From assembly GCA_002310075.1 (NCBI GenBank), contig DBXU01000129.1, positions 1 through 20,196 on the forward strand: a stretch of DNA of 20,196 bases, given 5' to 3'. The notes below the pieces were generated by a model. The model did not search any database and was not told the origin of the DNA. It worked only from the letters and a program-made list of their open reading frames with translations. Positions 13,907 to 20,196 of the stretch are shown here, piece after piece (position 1 is the first letter of the stretch; each line of letters begins with the position of its first letter). Made by a program: the position numbers and the translations under genes. Source of the DNA: Bacteroidales bacterium UBA1204. GTDB lineage: Bacteria; Bacteroidota; Bacteroidia; Bacteroidales; F082.

Positions 13907-15064
13907 ATGGAAAAAGCATTGGTAATCGGAGGAAGCAACGGCATCGGTTTGGCCATTGCATTGGAGCTAAAGAAAAGAGGCCTTTCCGTTCATGTCGTCG
14001 ACAAAGCAAGCAACGACCTGCTTGAGGGGAACGGCATTTCGTTTTGCCAAGCCAACCTAATGGACCCGGATTTTTCATTCTTGAATCAATTCAAAGACAT
14101 TGATACACTTATCATTACGGCAGGATTTGGCAGAATCGCTCCTTTCGAGGACATTAAGGAACAAGAAATACAGAACAGTTTCCAGGTGAACAGCATTGCT
14201 GCAATGAGAATTCTGCATTTCTTCTATCCGATGATGAAACAAGGAAAAGCCTTCCATTGCGCCGTAATGGGAAGCATTGCAGGACTCGTCAGTTCACCGT
14301 TATTCGCCACATACGGTGCCACGAAAGCCGCCCTTTGCAAGGCCATTGAGAGCCTGAACATCGAGCTGGAGATGGCAGGCACACAAAACCGCATTCTGAA
14401 CGTATCGCCAGGTTCCATCAAAGGCACAAGGTTTAACGGAGGCAACAACGATCTCAGCCTCACCCATGCCTTGGCAAACGATATCATCGACAAGATGGAA
14501 CAGCGCCAAACCCTGTTCATCCCGCAATATGAGGAAGTGTACCAAGGCGTATTAGAACGCTATCACGACGACCCGCATTTATTCGGCCTGCAAAGCTATC
14601 AATACAAACAAGAAAGCGGCAGAACCAACAGCAAGCCACAGCTGAAGATCGGCTATTTGAGCGGCACTTTCGACCTGTTTCATATCGGGCACCTCAACCT
14701 ATTGCGCCGAGCCAAGCAATATTGCGACTATCTTGTGGTGGGCGTCCATAAGGATGCATCACACAAAGGGAAAGAGGCTTTCATTTCTTATGAAGAACGC
14801 GTCGAAATCGTCAAGAGTATCAAGTATGTCGACAAGGTAATCCCGTCTGAGAAGGAAGATTGCGACGTATACCTCAAAGGCATCGTGAAATACGATTATT
14901 TGTTTGTGGGTTCGGATTACAAAGGCACAGAACGCTTCAACCGATACGAACAGATCTTTGCCGACACGGGAGTAAAGATTGTTTATTTCCCTTACACACA
15001 AGGCACTAGTAGCAGCCAACTCCGCGAAGCTTTGGCGGCTATAGGAAAAACAGTCAAACCATGA
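13907..15064 (+). CDS. SDR oxidoreductase fused to a TagD-type cytidylyltransferase
   Basis: A 385-residue two-domain protein. Residues 1 to about 235 are an SDR: cofactor loop GGSNGIG (8-14), catalytic Ser123, Tyr136 and Lys140 (YGATK). Residues about 246-385 are a complete small cytidylyltransferase like TagD/glycerol-3-phosphate cytidylyltransferase: GTFDLFHIGH (253-262), a SYEERVEIV helix (294-302), VGSDYKG (334-340) and the YTQGTSSSQLR motif (363-373). The likely job is to reduce a keto-sugar phosphate to a polyol phosphate and activate it with CTP, as the unrelated IspD+SDR fusion Bcs1 and the TarI/TarJ pair do for CDP-ribitol. Exact polyol unknown. It overlaps the next start by 4 bases (ATGA). 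Confidence 0.87.
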   Translation: MEKALVIGGSNGIGLAIALELKKRGLSVHVVDKASNDLLEGNGISFCQANLMDPDFSFLNQFKDIDTLIITAGFGRIAPFEDIKEQEIQNSFQVNSIAAMRILHFFYPMMKQGKAFHCAVMGSIAGLVSSPLFATYGATKAALCKAIESLNIELEMAGTQNRILNVSPGSIKGTRFNGGNNDLSLTHALANDIIDKMEQRQTLFIPQYEEVYQGVLERYHDDPHLFGLQSYQYKQESGRTNSKPQLKIGYLSGTFDLFHIGHLNLLRRAKQYCDYLVVGVHKDASHKGKEAFISYEERVEIVKSIKYVDKVIPSEKEDCDVYLKGIVKYDYLFVGSDYKGTERFNRYEQIFADTGVKIVYFPYTQGTSSSQLREALAAIGKTVKP

Positions 15065-16173
15065 AAATCGCCATCATTTCCAGAGGAAAACCGACACCGA
15101 AATATCCGTTATATGGTATTTTTGAGTTCGATCAAGCCAAAGCCTTAGCTAAAAAAGGCATTGAGGTGGCTTTCATCGCCATTGATTTTAGGGCTTGGTC
15201 TTTCAAAAGGAAATATGGCTTGTTTAAATATGAATGTGAGGGAGTACGTGTTTATGAGCTTTCCTTACCGCTTAATGCATATCGGAAAGGAATCCCTTTC
15301 CTTCAAAGACTGCTTCTGGTTCCATTCAAAGCCATGGTCAAGGAATTTGGCAAGCCCGATATCATCCATGCGCATTTCTACTCCATAGCTGCCATTGCCA
15401 GCATACTGAAAAAGAAATATGGCATCCCCTTTGTCATCACCGAGCATAGCAGCAAACTCAATAAGCCCGCCACTGAAATCAGTGACTTGGACAAACGTCT
15501 TGCCACCAAAGCTTACCAGAACTGCGATCGGTTGATAACCGTATCAGAAGCGTTGCGCAACAACATCTTTAGGAATTTCGGTTACGATAGCATAGTTATA
15601 CCAAACATGGTTGACAACCAATGTTTCCAATATCTTGACAAAGCAAAAAACGATGCGCCTTTTGTGTTTGTTTCCGTAGGAAATCTTATCCCTATCAAGG
15701 CTTTCGACAAGTTAATCGAGGCTTTCTCTCATGTGAAAGACGACGTCAAACTACTCATCATCGGCGAAGGCCCCGAACGGGAACGTCTCCAAAACCAGAT
15801 TAAGAATCTTCGATTGGAAGCCCAAGTCAAGCTATTGGGACAGCTCAAACGTGATGAAATCAACAAAGTCTACCAAGAAAGCCATGTTTTCGTATTGGCT
15901 TCACAAAGTGAAACTTTTGGCGTGAGCTACATCGAGGCCATGTATGCCGGACTTCCTGTCATCGCCACCCGTTGCGGTGGGCCAGAGTCTTTTGTTGATG
16001 ATAGTAACGGTTTGCTTGTACCCGTAAACGATACAACTGCACTCGCCGATGCGATGCAAACGGTACGCCAAAACTATCAAAAATACAATCCAAAGGAAAT
16101 TTCAGACAATTGCATCTCGCAATTCTCACCTGAAGTCATCGCAGAAAGAATCATCCAATCTTATTCTTTCTGA
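15061..16173 (+). CDS. Family 4 glycosyltransferase
   Basis: A 370-residue retaining GT-B enzyme. The N-terminal half has DIIHAHFYS and VITEHSS. The C-terminal half has SVGNLIPIKAFD, a GEGPER motif, and the GT4 signature with Glu284 and Glu292 spaced E-x7-E (SETFGVSYIEAM) followed by GGPES. It is soluble. Coupled by ATGA to the fusion gene, it is the last plus-strand member of the glycan run. Its 3' end overlaps the convergent flippase gene by 23 bases. Confidence 0.9.
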   Translation: MKIAIISRGKPTPKYPLYGIFEFDQAKALAKKGIEVAFIAIDFRAWSFKRKYGLFKYECEGVRVYELSLPLNAYRKGIPFLQRLLLVPFKAMVKEFGKPDIIHAHFYSIAAIASILKKKYGIPFVITEHSSKLNKPATEISDLDKRLATKAYQNCDRLITVSEALRNNIFRNFGYDSIVIPNMVDNQCFQYLDKAKNDAPFVFVSVGNLIPIKAFDKLIEAFSHVKDDVKLLIIGEGPERERLQNQIKNLRLEAQVKLLGQLKRDEINKVYQESHVFVLASQSETFGVSYIEAMYAGLPVIATRCGGPESFVDDSNGLLVPVNDTTALADAMQTVRQNYQKYNPKEISDNCISQFSPEVIAERIIQSYSF

Positions 16174-17689
16174 GAACCCTATCCACCAGATCATTCACCG
16201 ATTGAGAGACTTTCAGCTTATAGATTGCCGTCATGCCAACGGCAAGGAATAGCATTGTTTTCAAGGCGGCATCGATGGTCAAACCGATGATTGGCTTGTC
16301 AAAAAGCTGGGTGAATAACGGCGTAAAAGTGCTTGTCCATAACCAATTGAGCGCAAATAGGACGAGAATCACAACCGCAACGGGCAACAGCTTCTTTGAC
16401 ATGGGTTGAACACCTATCTTCCACCTGATGAAGGCCACCAACAAGATGAAATAGACGAGATACGATGCCACTTGAGCCAAAGCGCCACCGTTGATGTCCC
16501 ATTTTGGCACCAACCAGGCGTTCAGTCCGATAGACATGGCAGCCAGCAGAATGGTAAAGATCAAGGAATAATAATAGTATTTGGAATAACTCAGAACCGT
16601 GGTCGACACACCAAGGGTGGAATAGACGAGACGACTCAACGACAAGATCAGAACAGCCCACTTGCCCAAACGGTAGACATCGCCATTGGGTAGCAAATCA
16701 AAGATATAATCAATATTGATCCAAATGAGGAAAAACACGAATGTACCGGCAATGAACTGGTGCAGTGCCACAGTCTTGCACAAGAAGTCAGCTTGTTTCA
16801 CATCCTGTTTGGCCATGGCCTCGGAGATATGTGGTCTCGAAATGGCGCCCAAAGAACGGTATGGCATCTCAACCAAAGCCGCGATATTAGTAGCTATGGT
16901 GAACACACCAGCTAGATGGAAGCCCGTCTTACCTGCCACGAAGAACTTGCTCAACATTGGAATCACATTGCCTGCCAAAGCCGCTGTAATCATGAACAAG
17001 GTGTAAAACAAAAAGTCGCGTTTCAGCTCCGGCTTGATGTAGTCCCATTCAATCTTGAAAGAGACCCGCTTCAAAGAGAGCAAATAGATGATGTTGATAA
17101 GGGTGGCGAGGCCATAGAACACACAGAAAGCTATGATGACACCATCAAAATCAATGACTTTGTAAAAATACAGAAGATATACCACCAAGGTAGCCACCCT
17201 CAATCCCACCTCACGGATAAACTTGGGCAGCACGATTCGCAGCAAAAGATTGCTATTTGTCTCAAAGACAGAGATATATAGCATAAAAAACGCCAACGGA
17301 ATAACGAAGTTGACGTATTTTGCAAACAAATCAGCACCCACTTCAGCATCTTTCGTGAAAAAATCTACAATGGCACCCTTGAAAAGGAAAAATGCAATCA
17401 AGAAGAAAGCAAAACCTATCAGTGGAACCAGCAGCGTCCAGCCAAAGAAGCCGTGGTCGCGATGCTCCTCATCCTTGAAGAAAGGATAATAGCGCATGGC
17501 GGATGAATTGGTACCCAACTGTGCCAATCCACCAAAGAGCAACGAGCATTGCAGAAGGATGTCGATAAGGCCGATCTGTTCAGGCTGAAGGGCTTTCGTC
17601 TGGATGAAGAAGGTAGTGACGATGCCCACTGCCACCCCGATATAGGTGGCAATGGTGCCCTTGATGCTTTGTCGTGCCACAATGCCCAT
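16151..17689 (-). CDS. Polysaccharide (Wzx-like) flippase, MOP superfamily
   Basis: A 512-residue protein with about 14 membrane helices and the N-terminal SIKGTIATYIGVAVGIVTTFF segment typical of oligosaccharide flippases. It would move lipid-linked saccharides across the inner membrane, making it a natural partner of the neighbouring glycosyltransferases despite opposite orientation. It starts 4 bases after the YihY-family gene, so the two are probably cotranscribed. No terminator is visible at its convergent end with the GT4 gene. Confidence 0.85.
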   Translation of the reverse strand: MGIVARQSIKGTIATYIGVAVGIVTTFFIQTKALQPEQIGLIDILLQCSLLFGGLAQLGTNSSAMRYYPFFKDEEHRDHGFFGWTLLVPLIGFAFFLIAFFLFKGAIVDFFTKDAEVGADLFAKYVNFVIPLAFFMLYISVFETNSNLLLRIVLPKFIREVGLRVATLVVYLLYFYKVIDFDGVIIAFCVFYGLATLINIIYLLSLKRVSFKIEWDYIKPELKRDFLFYTLFMITAALAGNVIPMLSKFFVAGKTGFHLAGVFTIATNIAALVEMPYRSLGAISRPHISEAMAKQDVKQADFLCKTVALHQFIAGTFVFFLIWINIDYIFDLLPNGDVYRLGKWAVLILSLSRLVYSTLGVSTTVLSYSKYYYYSLIFTILLAAMSIGLNAWLVPKWDINGGALAQVASYLVYFILLVAFIRWKIGVQPMSKKLLPVAVVILVLFALNWLWTSTFTPLFTQLFDKPIIGLTIDAALKTMLFLAVGMTAIYKLKVSQSVNDLVDRVLRKNKIG

Positions 17690-17693
17690 GCGC

Positions 17694-18989
17694 TTATTCC
17701 CCTTCTATCTTCAGATAATCGTCATCTGTGCTCTTACGTTCGTATTCGACATAATCCTCGTAAGCGCCGATGATCAAATCATAATCCTTGCACTGCTCTT
17801 CCAAGTTTTGAATCAAGGTGTTCTGCTCTTCAATTCTCTTCCTCAGTTCGTCGATGCGGTTTTGGCGGTATTCATTGGCAGCCTGATAAGTCTGGATATG
17901 CTTCCTCAGGTCCTCGATAACGATTTCCTTACGGCGGTTCTGCGTCTCCGTCTCACTCAGCTGCATCGTTCGTTTACGTATGCCCGAATTCAGGTCGTTG
18001 CCAGCCAAAATCAAGATGGCCACCACCCAGATCCAAAGCATGAGGATGATGAGCGTTCCAATGGATCCGTACAGTGCGTTGTAGCGTGAGAAGTTGGAGA
18101 TATATGTATTGAAAGCCACGGTACCCAGTACAAACAAGGTGGTGGCGAGGATAGTACCTGGACTGAAGATGATAAACTCACGGTATTTCTTGCCTTTGTG
18201 TCTGGGGTGTTTCAGTTCCACCCTATAATGCTCTTTGTATTTCACATTGCCGAAATAATACAGCAAGGCGATGCCGAAACAAAGCGCGAAAACACCAATC
18301 ACCCAACGCAAGACACTGAAGAGGAAAAAGGTAAAGGTACCTCCTTGGATGATCTCGTGAGTCACCAGATACTTCAAAGCCATGCCACCCAAGGATATCA
18401 AGAGGACGGAAACGACCATCAGTGCTCCGATAATCACCAACATGACGATGGCAAAGAGGCGCTGCTCAAACCAGTCGCGAAGGTTCAATTTCTTGCTGCG
18501 GAGATAATTGGCGTAAACATTGCGGAAGCCATTAAAGAAGGCCACCACGCCACTCGACCCGAAAACAATACACAAGATAATACTTATCGACAGCAAGCCG
18601 TCGTGGGGCTGGTTCATGATGCCATCGATGGTCTCTGTCACAAAATCGAGTGTTCCCGAGGGGATGAGGAAGTCGTTGATGAGCATCATCACACGCTCAT
18701 AGAGATGCGGGATCGGGATGTATGGAATCAAAGTAAAGAAAAACAGGATAAGCGGAAAGAGCGCCACGAAGAAATTGAACGCCACGCCTGCGGCACGATC
18801 GACTGTACGGCCTTTAGTGAACAATTTGACAAAGTCACGGACAACATCCAGAAACGGTAGTCTAGTGCCAGGAAAACGCACCCTACGAAGATAGTTGTCA
18901 TCACGGTTGTACCATGCCTTGGCTGCATCAATCTTCGCGTTGACCCACAGCTTCAACTTTCCGTCTTTCTTTTCTTTTTCTGCCATCAT
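17694..18989 (-). CDS. YihY/virulence factor BrkB family membrane protein with C-terminal coiled coil
   Basis: About 431 residues from the ATG at 18989 (a second ATG follows directly). A basic N-terminal segment of about 60 residues leads into the YihY core: RTVDRAAGVAFNFFVALFPLILFFF, then about six membrane segments in total, ending near ILMLWIWVVAILILAGNDLN. After this, about 75 residues (roughly 350-425) are highly charged, Glu/Arg/Gln-rich and predicted to form a coiled coil (for example DELRKRIEEQNTLIQNLEEQ), then an acidic end. Family function is unknown; the old label ribonuclease BN is considered wrong. The frame extends to 19130, but this would cross the promoter at 19008-19015, so the shorter start is used. 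Confidence 0.85.
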   Translation of the reverse strand: MMAEKEKKDGKLKLWVNAKIDAAKAWYNRDDNYLRRVRFPGTRLPFLDVVRDFVKLFTKGRTVDRAAGVAFNFFVALFPLILFFFTLIPYIPIPHLYERVMMLINDFLIPSGTLDFVTETIDGIMNQPHDGLLSISIILCIVFGSSGVVAFFNGFRNVYANYLRSKKLNLRDWFEQRLFAIVMLVIIGALMVVSVLLISLGGMALKYLVTHEIIQGGTFTFFLFSVLRWVIGVFALCFGIALLYYFGNVKYKEHYRVELKHPRHKGKKYREFIIFSPGTILATTLFVLGTVAFNTYISNFSRYNALYGSIGTLIILMLWIWVVAILILAGNDLNSGIRKRTMQLSETETQNRRKEIVIEDLRKHIQTYQAANEYRQNRIDELRKRIEEQNTLIQNLEEQCKDYDLIIGAYEDYVEYERKSTDDDYLKIEGE

Positions 18990-19007
18990 TCTTAATGAAT
19001 TAACTTG

Positions 19008-19015
19008 CAAAAATA
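19008..19015 (-). promoter_or_regulatory. Putative promoter of the YihY-flippase pair, -7 box TATTTTTG
   Basis: Exact minus-strand TAnnTTTG, 18 bases before the ATG at 18989. Confidence 0.65.
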
Positions 19016-19024
19016 ATGGTTTTA

Positions 19025-19055
19025 TTGCAACAAGCCCACAAAAATCGTAATTTTG
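19025..19055 (+). promoter_or_regulatory. Putative rseC-like gene promoter (TTG, 20 bases, TAATTTTG)
   Basis: TTG at 19025-19027 and an exact TAATTTTG at 19048-19055 have 20-base spacing. Only 4 bases separate the box from the ATG at 19060, which implies little or no 5' leader. Confidence 0.7.
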
Positions 19056-19059
19056 CAGC

Positions 19060-19476
19060 ATGAAAAACGAAGAAACCATCTCACACGAGGGCATCGTGAC
19101 CAAGATCACAGACGACGAATTGGAAATCAAGATACTGGCACAAAGTGCTTGTGCTGCTTGTCACGCCAAGAGTGCCTGCGGAATGGGTGAACAAGCCGAA
19201 AAGACCCTTACCGTTCCAAAGCCCAAGGACAAAGAATTTGCGCTCAACCAAAAAGTCAATGTCAAGATGGCCATCGGACAGGGCAACAAGGCCGCTGTCT
19301 TGGCTTATCTTTTGCCCATCATCCTCCTTTTAGCGGTGCTTTTCGTCTGCATCGGTCTCGGGCTGGGCGAAGGCCTCTCCGCCATCATCAGCTTCATCTC
19401 GCTTGTACCTTATTATATCGTCCTTTACCTACGACGCGACAAGCTGAAGAGACAATTCGAGTATACCATCGAATAA
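19060..19476 (+). CDS. SoxR-reducing system protein RseC family
   Basis: A 138-residue inner-membrane protein. The soluble N-terminus starts with SHEGIVTKI and contains a cysteine motif with Cys31, Cys34 and Cys40 (SACAACHAKSACG). A beta section follows, then two membrane helices (about 80-100 and 104-123) and a basic cytoplasmic end. In Escherichia coli RseC works with the Rsx (Rnf-like) complex to keep SoxR reduced. In Bacteroidota the family commonly precedes the rnf genes, as here, and may support Rnf assembly or function. Confidence 0.88.
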   Translation: MKNEETISHEGIVTKITDDELEIKILAQSACAACHAKSACGMGEQAEKTLTVPKPKDKEFALNQKVNVKMAIGQGNKAAVLAYLLPIILLLAVLFVCIGLGLGEGLSAIISFISLVPYYIVLYLRRDKLKRQFEYTIE

Positions 19477-19494
19477 AAAAGCGAATTTTTTTCT

Positions 19495-19524
19495 TTTGCA
19501 AAAAAAGGAGATTCCGTATTTTTG
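19495..19524 (+). promoter_or_regulatory. Putative rnfB promoter (TTTG, 18 bases, TATTTTTG)
   Basis: TTTG at 19495-19498 and an exact TATTTTTG at 19517-19524 are spaced by 18 bases. They give a leader of about 35 A-rich bases before the ATG at 19565. No convincing terminator lies between rseC and this promoter. Confidence 0.7.
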
Positions 19525-19564
19525 CAAGTTCTAAAAATTGAAACAAACTCAAAATTCTATACAA

Positions 19565-20196
19565 ATGAGTAATACTTTACTAATTTCCTTAGCGGTTCTC
19601 GGAATCTTGGGCGGCATTCTTGCCGTGGTTCTGTACTTCGTAGCACAGAGGTTCAAGGTGGAAGAGAACCCTTTGATTGATGAAGCGGAGGCTTGTCTGC
19701 CTGGCGCCAACTGCGGCGGCTGCGGCTTCGCTGGCTGCCGTGCCTTGGCCGAGGCTTGTGTGAAACAAGCCGCCGAAAAAGGCAACATCGACGGCCTGGC
19801 CTGCCCTGGCACCGACATGAACAAAGTGGCTGCCGTGTTGGGTCTGACCGCTGGCACCTTCGAGCCCAAGATCGCCGTGGTGCGTTGCAACGGCAGTTGC
19901 CAGAACTCTCCCTCCAAGGTACATTATGAAGGCGCCGACATTTGTGCTTTCGCCAACACACTCTATGCCGGCGAAGGCGGCTGCTCGAAAGGCTGCTTAG
20001 GCCTTGGCGACTGCGTGAAGAAGTGTAACTTCGACGCGTTGCACATCGACAAGGAGACGGGATTGCCCGTCGTCGACCCCGACAAGTGCGTGGGTTGTGG
20101 CGTCTGCGCCAAGACCTGCCCTCGTGGCATCATCGAGGTGCGTCCGCGTGGCAAGAAAGACCGTCGTGTCTATGTGTGCTGCTCCAACACCGACAA
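19565..20196 (+). CDS. rnfB: Electron transport complex subunit RnfB (5' part; C-terminus off window)
   Basis: The first 210 codons are visible. An N-terminal membrane helix (about 5-26) anchors the protein. The 4Fe-4S domain follows: Cys50, Cys53, Cys58 and Cys80 (LPGANCGGCGFAGC). Further cysteines lie at 140, 144, 150 and 154, and a ferredoxin motif has Cys175, Cys178, Cys181 and Cys185. RnfB takes electrons from ferredoxin and feeds the Rnf complex, which couples NAD reduction to Na+ or H+ export. The other rnf genes are expected to the right. The frame is still open at the edge. Confidence 0.95.
   Translation, partial: MSNTLLISLAVLGILGGILAVVLYFVAQRFKVEENPLIDEAEACLPGANCGGCGFAGCRALAEACVKQAAEKGNIDGLACPGTDMNKVAAVLGLTAGTFEPKIAVVRCNGSCQNSPSKVHYEGADICAFANTLYAGEGGCSKGCLGLGDCVKKCNFDALHIDKETGLPVVDPDKCVGCGVCAKTCPRGIIEVRPRGKKDRRVYVCCSNTD

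Noticed and set aside
18198..18860. 220-residue plus-strand open frame
   Set aside because: Antisense to the YihY-family gene; His/Gln/Glu-rich composition with no recognisable domain, typical of a shadow frame.
17694..18989. Ribonuclease BN annotation for the YihY-family protein
   Set aside because: That name was a historical misassignment; the protein is a polytopic membrane protein without nuclease motifs.
18990..19130. N-terminal extension of the YihY-family protein by about 47 residues
   Set aside because: It would cross its own promoter and overlap the start of the divergent RseC-like gene; its composition does not resemble the family.
1..20196. CRISPR arrays, insertion sequences, tRNA or rRNA genes, integration sites
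   Set aside because: I saw no spaced direct repeats, transposase or integrase motifs, or tRNA/rRNA-like sequence on either strand.

Overview
The window looks like a chromosomal segment from a member of the Bacteroidota, most likely Bacteroidales. The strongest sign is the promoters: almost every intergenic gap has a TAnnTTTG box, the Bacteroidota -7 element, just upstream of a gene start. The gene content agrees: a DUF5606 protein, a DUF4834-YfhO pair, a PepD-type dipeptidase, an RseC-like protein in front of rnfB, and short lipoproteins. I see no mobile element, CRISPR array, tRNA or rRNA. Coding density is high and no gene-free stretch exceeds about 160 bases.

Region 1 (1-1200, minus strand) holds the 5' part of pyrK (electron-transfer subunit of dihydroorotate dehydrogenase) and a DUF5606 gene. 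Each has its own promoter, and terminators are tightly overlapped with promoters. The pyrK leader contains a strong hairpin and a possible Shine-Dalgarno switch.

Region 2 (1217-4061, minus strand) is the most interesting part. It is a compact three-gene operon transcribed from one promoter: a steroid 5-alpha-reductase (SRD5A) family membrane protein, an Old Yellow Enzyme family flavoprotein with a C-terminal cysteine cluster, and a classical short-chain dehydrogenase. The same three enzyme classes carry out 5-alpha reduction, 5-beta (enone) reduction and hydroxysteroid oxidoreduction. The operon is therefore a candidate steroid or bile-acid A-ring transformation module, though the substrate is inferred.

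Region 3 (4116-7190) is housekeeping: a membrane zinc metallopeptidase, a small lipoprotein, pepD and rpmH (ribosomal protein L34), with clear terminators after pepD and rpmH.

Region 4 (7226-19015) is envelope glycan and membrane biology. A zinc-ribbon methyltransferase is divergent from a plus-strand run of GT2 glycosyltransferase, DUF4834, YfhO-family membrane protein, GT4-like glycosyltransferase, LicD-family transferase, an SDR/cytidylyltransferase fusion and a second GT4 glycosyltransferase. This run meets a minus-strand pair, a YihY-family membrane protein and a Wzx-like flippase. LicD plus the fusion suggests that a CDP-activated polyol (ribitol or glycerol type) is made and transferred as a phospho-polyol onto a surface glycan.

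Region 5 (19048-20196) starts the Rnf ion-pumping electron transport cluster: an RseC-like protein, apparently read from a nearly leaderless mRNA, and the first 210 codons of rnfB from a separate promoter. The right edge cuts rnfB; the left edge cuts pyrK.
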